DNA of 14,718 nt from Dinochytrium kinnereticum (taxonomy: Eukaryota > Chytridiomycota > Chytridiomycetes > Chytridiales > Chytridiaceae): positions 1 to 14,718 of the forward strand of contig JADGJT010000409.1 of NCBI GenBank assembly GCA_027604005.1. Direction: 5' to 3'. Below the pieces are notes generated by a model. It was not told the origin of the DNA, made no database searches, and saw only the letters and a list, made by a program, of their open reading frames with translations. A program made the position numbers and the translations under genes. Shown here in pieces: positions 1 through 8,462 of this stretch (positions are counted from its first letter, which is position 1; the number at the start of each line of letters is the position of its first letter).

Positions 1-2
1 CG

Positions 3-2908
3 GCGGATGCGGCGAAACCGAGTGAGGTGGCTGCGGTGGATGCGACGGAGGGGGAGGGGAAGGTGGAGGCGGGGACGAAGGTTGATGGTGTGGGTCTGGG
101 GAAGCTGTCGAGGGATCATTTGACGGTTTCGGATGAGTTGTCGACTGTCACGGAGCGGTTTGTGGAGAGCAGGATTCTGCCGATGTGTCTTGTGAGTTGA
201 GGCTTTTTTTTTTTCAAGAATTTTTTTTTGGGGGTGGGGGGCGGGGCGGGGTGGCTTGGGGATTGGGATGGAATGGAATGGGATGGTCATTGTGTTAACG
301 CTTTTGTGTGAAAGGAACTGTTTTTCCAATACCCGTGGAACAACTTTTTGCATTCGGTTGTTTACGACATGATCGCAAAGGTGTTTAACACCTATTCGTT
401 CACGAGCACAGCTAACCTTCGGCCTCCTGTTGCGGATGGTGAAGTGTTTGAACCATCTTCTTCATTACTGGCTGCTGAGGAGAGGTTGAGAAAGGTTAAG
501 GAGAGCGTCTTCAAGCTTGTCATATCGGTGAGTCGAGTGTCTTTTTCTTTTTTGTTTGTTTGTTTGTTTGGATTCTCCAGAGGTCCAATTGACGATTTCT
601 TTTGTTTGTCACCTTCATTAAAAAAAGATATTGGTTGACGGGAAATTGACTGAGCGCATCTCTGCGGCGCAACGGCTGAATGATTATGAGGTTGGACAGC
701 CGAAAGGTGTGCGGTTGGGGTACATGGGTCACCTGACGTACATCTCGGATGAGGTGTGCAAGTTGATCGACAAGTGCGCCGCTGATTTTGATACCCACGT
801 CAAATGTGAGCATCCGTTTATTGCCATTTCTGCAACCCTCGATTTCTGACGCCTGCCCCTCCCCCCCCCCCCCCCTTTTAGCCCTGATCGTTTCGGAGGA
901 GTGGCAAGAATACCTTAGCGGCGTGCTCCGCGAAACCAAGGAGCGTGACCGCCAGCCCCTTGGCGGAGTGCGACCGACTCAGACGAACCAACCTCTCAGC
1001 GTTCCGCTCGTCTCTGGCCTTGGATCGTTTGGGGTTGGGAACCTGGATGACTCTGACATTGGGATCACGCCTGGTCGGAGTGTGAATGCTAAGGTTGAGA
1101 CGGGGGAGGGGAGCGATGAGGATGAGGATGATATTGGGGGGACGATTGGGGGGGAGGCTTTTGTGGCTGATGGGGATGTTTCGAGTGATCAGGTGAGCAG
1201 GTTTGGGAGAGCTGGGTCGTCTGGTGGGATTGTAGATTGGCCAGAGTCAAATAATTATGATTAGAGGTTGTTAGGGGGGGTTTTTTTTTTGTTTTTGTCT
1301 TTTGTTTTTTTTTTTCTGGGGAGTGTTGGGGTGCCTTTTGTTGTTGTTGTTGTTGTTCTAGTTGGCTCAACTTTGCCCCTTATTTGCTGTCTTGTTCGTT
1401 TTAACGTCATTTGGTCTTTCCTCATCCTTTTGCCATTCCCCCCCTTCCCCCTAAACGCTTAATACTGTGAAGCATATAATTCATTATGTTGCATGCGTAT
1501 TTCTTCCTCTTTGATCTTTCTTCATTTAAATGCCCGCTTTCGTGGGGCTGTCATTATGTGTTTGTGAGTTGGTTGTCTGGGCTACGAGTTTGATGAAAGA
1601 GGCGGAGATTTTTGATATTTTTTTTTGGGGGGGGGCGGGGTTTCTGAAGAATTGTGAGGGTTCCGGGGGGGGCAGGGGGGAGAGGGTTGGGGGGGGATTT
1701 CTTGTTTTCACCTTGACAGGATCCAGTGGAAGTTGGTTGTTTTGTTATCTTTTTTTTCATATACACCCTTTCTTTTTTTTCAATTGTTCTTTTATTCTTT
1801 TTTTTTTTTTGACTGGCCTTGCTTTTTTTCTTCTTCTTCTTGGGCATGGTATGGAGCGGCTGGGGATAGGAGCAAAAATAAAGGATTTGTTTCACCCCTT
1901 GTATAGCCTATCCCAATGCCCCTTTCCCCCCCTTTTTTTTTCTATCGTTTTCTTTCGTTTAATTTGTTAGGAAGGGGGGGGAGGTTTAGTGGATCTGCTT
2001 GTCTTTTTTTTCTTCTTTTTCTTCTTCTCCTGTAGAAAGTAGATCGTTTTGGTGGTGTCGTGTTTTGCAAGCTAACTCCTTTTTCTTTATTTCTTTTCTT
2101 TTCTTTTTTTTTGTTTTTCTGAAGTATGCGAGATATCTCTGCCAGCAGATCGTCAGCGACTTTCCGGACCGGGGGATCCTTGGCGTTGATACTGTTGGAG
2201 ATGCGGAGGATGTTGAAGAGGGCGAGGCGGATTGGGTTTCGTGCGTTTCTTTCTCTCCTCCTTACCCTCTTTCCTGTGTTTTGTTTTGTTTTTCTGTTTT
2301 TTTGTTTTTGGAACGTTGTAGTAACGCGATTGGTTCTTTTTTTTTTTCTTCTTTTTTTTCTCTCTTCGTCCTCTTTCTTTCGGTTTCGTGAAGTGATCTT
2401 GAGGTGAAGGATGTTATGGATGGTCAGAATGGATTGGCGGTGGGAGATGTGAGTGTTTTTTTTATTTTGTTGTTTGTTTGTTTTTTTTGTTGTTGTCTTG
2501 GTGTCTTTTTTTCTTCTTCTTTCACGGTCGTTTAACGCCTTTATCATAGGATCATGCCAGCATCGTCATTAGTACTCCTGATGATTCGGGGACGAGTGCG
2601 GTGGTTGAGACGCCGTCCTCGATGCTTACAGAGTCTGAAAATGTGCGTATAGTTAGGCGGGGGAGTTTTTTTTTGGTTTTTTTTGTGATGGTTCATTTGG
2701 ATAGGTATTTAACTCTATTCTTCAGGCTTCACCTCAAAAGACGGTGATGGAAGATGTTTCTTTGGGTGCTCGAATGTCTGGCCTTGACAATGTGTCGGAT
2801 CTGGCGGCGGCATTACCTGGTGACCTTGATTCGGGGAGGGGCAGCAGCACAGTAACGGGGTCTTCTACACCGGCTGAGGTACCTTCAGTGGAGGCGAAGG
2901 CGGTGTAG
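3..2908 (+). CDS. SAPS-domain protein (SIT4/PP6 phosphatase-associated regulatory subunit), 3' part
   Basis: SAPS proteins bind and regulate the SIT4/PP6 catalytic phosphatase subunit, acting in cell-cycle and TOR signalling. I read eight exons: 3-191, 315-527, 628-805, 882-1192, 2125-2240, 2394-2448, 2550-2642 and 2726-2908. All junctions are GT...AG with matching phases, giving 445 residues open at the 5' edge. The first junction yields CLELFFQYPWNNFLHSVVYD, the most conserved SAPS signature. It is followed by GYMGHLTYISDEV and EEWQEYLSGVLRETKERDRQPLGGVRP, as in fungal homologues. An acidic stretch (GSDEDEDD) follows. Joining exon 4 to exon 5 gives DQYARYLCQQIVSDFPDR, which resembles the QQMT..F.DQFGFND tail motif of animal PP6 regulatory subunits and supports the long intron. 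The tail (DDHASIVIST... to the stop at 2906-2908) is Ser/Thr/acidic and probably disordered. The N-terminal half of the family lies outside the window. Family call is firm; the last four exons are less certain. Confidence 0.88.
230..251 (+). other. Canonical G-quadruplex motif in SAPS intron
   Basis: Four G-runs of 5, 6, 4 and 4 are separated by single-base loops (T, C, C). This is the arrangement expected of a very stable parallel quadruplex. It lies on the sense strand, so it would also be present in the pre-mRNA, 38 nt downstream of the 5' splice site at 192. Confidence 0.8.
551..570 (+). repeat. (TTTG)5 microsatellite
   Basis: Five perfect TTTG units lie in the second SAPS intron (528-627), forming part of its pyrimidine-rich body. 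Confidence 0.9.
861..875 (+). repeat. C15 homopolymer in splice-acceptor tract
   Basis: Fifteen consecutive C residues followed by TTTTAG form the polypyrimidine tract of the third SAPS intron (806-881). The length may vary between strains or assemblies. Confidence 0.85.
1338..1357 (+). repeat. (TTG)n microsatellite
   Basis: About six TTG units lie in the long SAPS intron, just after the read-through stop codon at 1262-1264. Confidence 0.8.
1627..1696 (+). other. G-run cluster (multiple possible G-quadruplexes)
   Basis: G-runs of 9, 4, 3, 8, 6, 3 and 8 bases occur within 70 bp of the long SAPS intron, on the sense strand. Several alternative quadruplexes are possible. No coding signal overlaps it; the frame that is open here reads only Gly-rich low complexity. 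Confidence 0.65.
1877..1882 (+). terminator. Possible intronic poly(A) signal AATAAA
   Basis: An exact AATAAA lies inside the 932-nt SAPS intron, about 610 nt after the read-through stop. If used, it would end a short SAPS isoform. A chance occurrence in AT-rich sequence is quite possible. Confidence 0.3.
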
Positions 2909-3425
2909 GCGGTGCTGTTAATGGGGGGGGAAGGCGGGTTGTATTTGTGTTTAACTTTAAACTTTATCTGCGCGAGCGCGTTTATTGACTTGCTCTCATG
3001 TTTTTACTTCTTTTTTTTTTTCTTGTTTCTTCTGCTTTCAATTCCTCACCCATCTCACTCTCTTTTCGTGTGTGCTCACTTTGTTTTCTGCGGGATGTTT
3101 TCGTTTCTCCTAATATTTGTGTTTGAGTAAAGAGCCTTTTTTTTCCTTGTTTTTTGTTTTCTTTGTGTAAAACTGTTACCTGCGGTCGATACCCTTTCGC
3201 GCGATGCGAATGCAAAACGCCGAGGTGGTTCGTAGCAAGCAGGGTTTGAGCCATTACGGCAATTTCAGATGAAAAGTCGCGTAATCCAACTCTGATATTT
3301 TCGATCCGGGATCTCTCGGAATTTGTCTTACAAAAAACCCCCCCAACAAGCGAACCGTTTAAATATCCCCACCAAACTTCTCCCTGTTTTTTTTTCTCCA
3401 TTGCTTTACTGCGTCGCATTTCATC
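2909..3425. other. Intergenic: SAPS 3' UTR and PDX1 promoter
   Basis: This 517-bp stretch has T-rich 3' UTR-like sequence to about 3170, then more balanced sequence. It contains an inverted repeat with TTCGC and GCGAA arms around a 5-bp spacer (3196-3210) and a pyrimidine-rich stretch just before the PDX1 ATG. I found no convincing gene; a minus-strand open frame here is antisense low complexity. Confidence 0.5.
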
Positions 3426-4629
3426 ATGTCCTTCAACACCCCCGCCAACCTCGTCGCCAACGGATCGCACGCCGCCGAGGCGAACGGCGTTACCTCTTTT
3501 GTCCTCAAGGCTGGTCTTGCCCAGAACTTGAAGGTGCGTTTGGGTGTTGCATTGGGCACGCAAACGATCGTATGGCGACGGGGTGGTGCTTAACGTGCTT
3601 TGTCATCACAGGGCGGTGTCATCATGGACGTTATCAACGCCGAGCAGGCCAGGATCGCGGAGGAGGCTGGTGCTTGCGCTGTCATGGCTCTCGAGCGTGT
3701 GCCTGCGGATATCCGTGCCAACGGTAGGGAAGGAGGAACCCGCTGTCGCCTCACGTGCTTACGCTGTCTCTCGTCTTTTTTTTTAATTAGGCGGTGTTGC
3801 CCGTATGTCTGATCCCAAGATGATCAAGGAGATCATGGCCGCCGTCACCATCCCTGTCATGGCGAAGGTCCGTATCGGTCACATTGTTGAGGCGCAGATT
3901 CTTCAGAGCATCGGTGTTGACTACATTGATGAGTCGGAGGTCCTCACCCCCGCTGATGACATTCACCACATTGATAAGAACGGGTACAAGGTTCCTTTTG
4001 TGTGTGGATGCAGGAACCTTGGTGAGGCTTTGAGGAGGATTGGGGAGGGTGCTGCCATGATCAGGACAAAGGGTGAGGCTGGCACTGGGAATGTTGTGGA
4101 GGCTGTGAGGCATGCAAGGACCTTGATGACTGAGATCAGAAGGGTGCAGGCAATGGCCCCTGAGGAGCTCTTCTGCTACGCCAAGGAGATTCAGGCCCCT
4201 ATCCACCTTGTTCAGGAGGTCGCCAAGCTCGGCCGTCTTCCCGTCGTCAACTTTGCTGCCGGTGGGTTTATCATGATCCATTACGATCATCTTTCATGTT
4301 ATGCCTCCACATACCTTTTTTGGGGGTTTTTGATTGTACTAATCCTCACATGCACCGCCAATTCTCCTCTCTTTTTCGCAGGTGGTGTTGCGACCCCCGC
4401 CGATGCCGCTTTGATGATGCAGCTCGGCATGGACGGTGTCTTTGTCGGTTCTGGGATCTTCAAATCTGGAGACCCGGCTAAGCGCGCCAAGGCCATCGTC
4501 CAGGCCGTCACCCACTTCAACGACGCCAAGGTTCTCGCCGAGGTCTCTGAGGACATTGGTGAGGCCATGGTTGGCATCAACTGCGATACCCTCCCCACTG
4601 ACCAGCAGTACGCTAAGAGGGGATGGTAA
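3426..4629 (+). CDS. PDX1: Pyridoxal 5'-phosphate synthase, synthase subunit PDX1/SNZ
   Basis: This is the synthase subunit of the DXP-independent vitamin B6 pathway. It condenses ribose 5-phosphate, glyceraldehyde 3-phosphate and ammonia supplied by the PDX2/SNO glutaminase into PLP, in the cytosol. Four exons (3426-3533, 3612-3723, 3791-4261, 4382-4629) give 312 residues, the usual family length. The TIM barrel is complete. D42 (GGVIMDV), K99 ([10 protein letters not shown]) and K167 ([11 protein letters not shown]) match Bacillus PdxS D24, K81 and K149 with a constant offset of 18. The phosphate-binding [16 protein letters not shown] is restored only when the 120-nt third intron is removed. 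The C-terminus ends QQYAKRGW, typical of eukaryotic PDX1. The ATG at 3426 precedes MSFNTPANL, a short extension before the conserved start. No PDX2/SNO gene is in the window, although these are adjacent in some fungi. Identification is secure. Confidence 0.97.
4262..4381 (+). other. PDX1 intron 3: 120 nt, no in-frame stop
   Basis: Donor is GTGGGT, acceptor is TTTTTCGCAG, phase 1. The length is divisible by three and no stop is in frame, so an unspliced transcript stays open and would insert 40 residues, partly hydrophobic, into the phosphate-binding loop of the barrel. The removed sequence has no counterpart in the PDX1 family, so this is a real intron. Confidence 0.85.
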
Positions 4630-5071
4630 ACTGTCTTCACAAGCCGCCCTTTTTTTTAGTTTGGTTCATCGTGCGCGGTGGTTTCCCTGACCTTGCTTGT
4701 TGTGAGACCATGCGCTGGCCACTCTTTCAGACGTGGGGACTTTTTTGCTTTGCTTAAGTCGTCTGCTTGACTGATGGGTGGTTCCTTTTTATTTGTTTTG
4801 AGCCTCGTTTACGTTTTCATTTTGGTTCACCTATTCCATTAGACCTTGCGTCTGCTTCCTCCGCTTTGAATATAATAACTTACAGATTGTTAAAAGTCTT
4901 TTTGCGAGAGGGTGGTGCTCTTTGATGCAGTCGTCCGTCGCCCTGACCAGTGTTTTGGCCAGCAATTGCTTGAGAGAGTTTGAGGTTTTTCGGCCTCGTT
5001 CTCCAACCTCAGTCTTTAACCTGAAAATTGTCATTGGCCATTGACAAATTCTTCAAAAACAAAACGAAGTG
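4630..5071. other. Intergenic: PDX1 3' UTR and promoter of the next gene
   Basis: I see no gene in these 442 bp. T-rich sequence follows the PDX1 stop; no exact AATAAA was seen. An ATTGG (reverse CCAAT) lies at 5033-5037, 35 bp before the next ATG. Confidence 0.5.
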
Positions 5072-6161
5072 ATGGGGCTATCAAAGAGTGCAGTGCTGGT
5101 GCTGAAGGGATTCCCGCGGCTTCCCAACGCCAACAGCCTCGCCGTCTACATCCTCCTCTTTTCAACCCTCCAGCTCGGGCTCATCTTCCTCTACTCCGTC
5201 AAGGGGATCAAGCATTGCCAGACCATTGGTGAGAGGAGGCCATTTTGTGCGTAGCAGCCCACATTTAACACTGATGAAAACAGTGCTCAGAAAGGGATCC
5301 TTGGAGAGACATCGACCGGCAGTGAGATTTGCCCTTGTTGTGCCTTTTTCTGGCACTCAGACGGATCTGGTCATTCGGAACGTTGAGAAGCTGTGGCCCA
5401 GGAAGGTTCCATGCGACCCTGACCGCGGCTACGGAAACCTCATAGACTTGGTCTTCTACAGCAATCGTTTGGGAGCCGTCACACCGCCTGTTATGAAGAA
5501 GCTGCGCGAGGAGATTATTGGCACACCTTCCCTCAGCAAATGCTTTCGCAATGTTCGGTTCATTAGCGCCAGGCTGTCCAAGGAGGAGGACAAATACCCT
5601 TACGGACCCTCACACATGTTCTTTAAGCTCTTCTCAGAGAGCGGTGCAAGACCGCTTTTGAAGTCTCCTGGTGGGCATGGTATGGATGATCTTCCCTACC
5701 AGGCTATGTACTATATGGAGCCCGACAACATCCCATGCCGCGCTCACTGGCTGGACCGACTCTACGAAGAGGCATCCATCCCGGGAGATTTTTGGATGCG
5801 CGGTTCCATCATCCGCGACCGCAATCCAGCCGTTGGAGGATGGTCCTTTGCGAACCACATGAACGGCAACGCTCTTTACCGCCTGGACGACCAAAAGTTT
5901 GTTGATTTTATATCAGAGGTTCGCGAACACTTTTGGGAGAACCCGGATCAGTTTGTGGGGGGGTATGATGTCGCGCTTTATCTTTTGAGGGAGAACAGGA
6001 GCTTTGTGCCTTGGGTGGAGTACACTTCGACGGCGCATCTGTTTCAGTATACTGCGACGGTGCAGAATTGGTATAGGAAGCCTGTTAATTCTACGGAACT
6101 TTGCTCAAAGGCGGCGAATCGGCAGACTTATCTTGTGCATGGTCGAGACGTTGTGTGGTAG
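5072..6161 (+). CDS. Type II membrane protein, probable Golgi glycosyltransferase (GT-A-like)
   Basis: Two exons (5072-5228 and 5284-6161, 55-nt intron, phase 1) give 344 residues. A short cytoplasmic N-terminus is followed by one membrane segment at about 23-43 (LAVYILLFSTLQLGLIFLYSV without a cleavage-like site), the layout of Golgi glycosyltransferases. The luminal part starts with a beta-strand-like RFALVVPFSG at 68-76. It carries an acidic MEPDN at 197-201 that could be the metal/nucleotide-sugar site equivalent to DXD, then DFWMRGS at 221-227, HMNGNALYRL at 244-253 and YDVALYLL at 280-287. I do not recognise a named enzyme; the glycosyltransferase role rests on topology and these motifs, and donor and acceptor are unknown. 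The final Tyr/Trp-rich tail ends at TAG 6159-6161, with AATAAA 65 nt later. Confidence 0.6.
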
Positions 6162-6225
6162 AAGCAACGCACTCGTCTTAAGCTTCTGCCAGGCATTTCT
6201 GTTTTCTGTTATTAGATATATGTGA

Positions 6226-6231
6226 AATAAA
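6226..6231 (+). terminator. Poly(A) signal AATAAA
   Basis: An exact AATAAA lies 65 nt after the stop of the glycosyltransferase-like gene, a usual spacing for cleavage and polyadenylation. Confidence 0.6.
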
Positions 6232-6428
6232 AAGGGGGCAGATGGGGTACATGTTTTCCCTCAAGGCTGAAGTCGCGTAAGAGATAGAGATTTATAGCCG
6301 TATTTGAGGGTGAAGAGCAGAGACTCTCCAACAATTCACATTTTATTATTTGACTGGGAAAATTGCAGCTTGACTGTGGGTGGATAAGCCTAAGGACGTG
6401 CGAGGAGGACGCGATGACCAAGTTATGA

Positions 6429-7271
6429 GCTCTTGGAGAGTCTCAGCTTATTAAGGATATCATTGAAAGTTTACTACAGAAACTTAGGCCCCGTGAGATA
6501 GAGCGCGCCAAACCCGTCACATCATGTCCACTAGGCCAACACACCTTTATCATGTGTCGGCTATTAGAATGCTAAGAGATTTCGGTAAGAATTCTTTTCC
6601 GTCTCTTCACTCGTGGTTTTTGAAGTACATTGCAATGCTAAGAACGCAGAGGCTACCGCCGCCGCCGTTGAAGGTGCCTTAGATTCTCAGAGAAGGAAAG
6701 CATGAAAGATGAGAGGCCATTTAACTCGCTTTTCCGGAGAAGGTGATCAAATATCCCCAGGACTATATTAACGCGGAGTACATAAACAAATGTCTTGGCG
6801 ACCTTGATGTGGTAGTCAGAGACATAAGTGAGATGGATTGGTTCGACTCATTCTTCGAGTGTTTATTTTAAGTCGCTCGCTTTGCGCTTCCTTACTTCGT
6901 TTGGTTCGACTGATGTCCCGACGTCAACGGCTCAAGTAACGAATGTGGTGGTAGTCCATATTGGTTGCATCAACATCTATGGACAACGTCACCGATAGAG
7001 GAGAGACGGCGGCTTTTTACCGTTGGTGCCGCAGGAGGCTTCAAGTAGAATGTTTTCGTCAACGAGGTTTGACCCTGAGAGCCTTGATCGGCCACTTGAG
7101 ACGCTCTGGACTGAAATCGAAAATGTCTTTGGGACCTACAAGTGGAGCAAGGTGTAAGCAGGGCTGGATGCCTTATTTCCGATGCCCGCCACGATCACGC
7201 TCCATTCCCTACCACTTATTCAGGCGACACTGGATGACGACAGTTCTTCTGTGGTCTCGGTGGATGTGTAA
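6429..7271 (+). pseudogene. Frame-broken protein-coding gene of unknown family
   Basis: Protein-like stretches follow each other in different plus frames. They are: 6429-6575 (ALGESQLIKDIIESLLQKL..., ending in TAA); 6524-6584 spliced to 6650-6705 by a canonical 65-nt GTAAGA...GCAG intron (HVSAIRMLRDF then EATAAAVEGALDSQ); 6725-6871 (KVIKYPQDYINAEYINKC ... DISEMDWFDSFF); about 6914-7089 in the same frame after two more stops (GGSPYWLHQHLWTTSP); and about 7020-7151 shifted (SSTRFDPESLDRPLETLW) spliced by a 72-nt intron (7152-7223) to 7224-7271, ending SVVSVDV. Neighbouring genes have clean frames, so local sequencing error is less likely than decay. The intron signals and a following AATAAA (7421) suggest it was once a working gene. 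I do not recognise the family. An intact gene with more introns than I can see remains possible. Confidence 0.5.
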
Positions 7272-7691
7272 ACTCCAGTTGAGATGCCCTTAAGATCAAT
7301 AGGCATCTTCTTCGGAGACCTGACGCTTTGATATAGCTTTCGTCGCGTCTCTTAGTTGCGCGTTCCAACTCTTTTATCTGTATATGCAACTTAGGCTAGG
7401 CTACAGAGGCACAGCAATGAAATAAAGGTGGCATATTGTTAACATGGAGCGCAGCATCGCCTATTTTGCGGGTGTTTCAGGGGGTTTGGTGATGGTGGAT
7501 GGTGGTGGGGAAGATCTTGATGTTGGTGGTTGCTGCGGTAGGGTCGATAAAGGCACAGAAGCAGACAGGAAGCGATGGTGTGGAGGATTCGCCTTGCGTG
7601 AGAGAGATTTTTTAAAGTGTGGGGTGCTGTTGCATCTTTTAGACCACATCCTCAACGACACGAGAACCACAAGTATCTGACAGAGACTCTG
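7272..7691. other. Intergenic between broken gene and F-box-like gene
   Basis: These 420 bp hold the AATAAA above and a 78-codon open frame at 7444-7680 that begins with ATG but is Gly/Asp-repetitive and resembles no family I know. An antisense frame of similar length overlaps it. I treat the stretch as 5' flanking sequence of the F-box-like gene. Confidence 0.4.
7421..7426 (+). terminator. Poly(A) signal AATAAA after the broken gene
   Basis: An exact AATAAA lies 150 nt after the last stop of the broken gene. It is consistent with that locus having been transcribed on the plus strand. Confidence 0.4.
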
Positions 7692-8382
7692 ATGACCACC
7701 TGCCAAACTTCAGTGCTTCTTAACATCCCTCCAGGTAGGTCGCTTATTCTCGCCTGCAAATTTCTGGTGATAACGTTCTGCCAGAGTTAATGGACGAGAT
7801 CCTATACTACGTGGGCCCAAAGGAGAATCTCGGCCTGACATGCAAGAGTCTCAATATCGCGGCAAAAAATCATGCTAAGCGGGCACTGGTCGTCGAGAAT
7901 GTGCGAAGGGATCGAAGAAAGAGGATGCTAGCTCATGCTCTGAGCGACCATGGACTCGAACTTAGCTCTGAGTCAAAGCTTTGCAAGGACTACATCGACA
8001 ATAACTTGGGAAAACTGCATGACATCGTCAATGTTGTGGTTGAAACGGACTGGTTGGTCGTCTTCTACATCCATATGACCTTACCTTATCGTTCTTTTCT
8101 TTTTCTTCATTCAGGTTCGTTCGATGCACCTGGTTCCCAAAAGAAGAACGTTACTCGGAAGAAGCTGCTTACCCTGGTTACTATAGTTCCTTGGCCCACA
8201 TAGCTTATGAGTTGGTAAACCATAAATCTAGGATCATGAAGCACCTAGCGCTGTTTGCATGGTGTAGGGCGAGGAACAGCCAGAGGTCGCCCAAGTTCGA
8301 TCCGCCAAGCCCGCAGAGGCCACCTGAGATGCTTTGGCCCTGGATTGACAAGTGTCTTTCGGGGACTCGGGATGAAGTTTAG
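7692..8382 (+). CDS. Small F-box-like protein
   Basis: Three exons (7692-7734, 7785-8052, 8115-8382) with introns of 50 and 62 nt give 192 residues. Residues 8-45 (VLLNIPPELMDEILYYVGP followed by KENLGLTCKSLN) have the LxxLPPELxxxIL...LxLxxxCKxLN pattern of a fungal F-box. This motif binds Skp1 and links substrates to an SCF ubiquitin ligase. It appears only when the first intron joins codon G|AG. A basic segment follows (RRDRRKRMLAHALSDHG), then a spliced part (RCTWFPKEERYSEEAAY ... MLWPWIDKCL) with no repeats I recognise. The donor of intron 2 (GTTGGT) is weak, but it restores the only long frame. The protein is short for an F-box protein and lacks LRR, WD or Kelch repeats, so it may be truncated. 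A possible acceptor (poly-T then AG) at 8454-8463 hints at a further 3' exon. Confidence 0.6.
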
Positions 8383-8462
8383 AAACTTATCTTGTTTGTG
8401 GCTTTCGGGTTTCTCATGACAGATAAATGTTTTGTTCAGTGCATGCAATTGGTTTTTTTTTA

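Larger units (their letters stand above)
1193..2124 (+). other. 932-nt intron of the SAPS gene
   Basis: The donor is GTGAGC after a complete CAG codon and the acceptor is CTGAAG before TAT, both phase 0. The other introns in the window are 48-153 nt, so this one is exceptional. It is filled with T-rich and G-rich low-complexity sequence, a (TTG)n tract and several G-runs. Reading through the donor continues for 23 residues (VSRFGRAGSSGG...) to a TAG at 1262-1264, and an AATAAA lies at 1877-1882. The segment could therefore also hold an alternative last exon and 3' UTR. I saw no convincing independent gene in it. Confidence 0.6.

Noticed and set aside
2126..2407. ATG-starting frame suggesting a separate gene for 2125-2908
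   Set aside because: That frame runs into a poly-Phe intron; the alternative frame joins exon 4 to exon 5 in phase and produces a SAPS-like tail motif, so one gene is the better reading.
1942..2547. 201-codon minus-strand open frame rich in Lys and Arg
   Set aside because: It is the complement of pyrimidine-rich intron sequence and SAPS exons; the Lys/Arg runs are translated poly-T tracts, not a protein.
3212..3250. GGTTCG-containing stretch resembling a tRNA T-arm
   Set aside because: No acceptor, anticodon or D-arm pairing could be fitted around it.
2982..3563. 193-codon minus-strand open frame
   Set aside because: It is low-complexity, runs antisense into PDX1 exon 1 and lacks recognisable motifs.
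3323..3727. 134-codon plus-strand open frame over PDX1 exons 1-2
   Set aside because: It is out of frame with the unmistakable PDX1 exons and spans an intron.
6838..6911. Direct repeat of the 11-mer TTGGTTCGACT, 63 bp apart
   Set aside because: It is too short and isolated to indicate a mobile-element footprint; it lies within the decayed gene and may be chance.
7444..7680. 78-codon ATG open frame and its 81-codon antisense partner
   Set aside because: Both are repetitive in composition, overlap one another and match no family I know; neither can be preferred.
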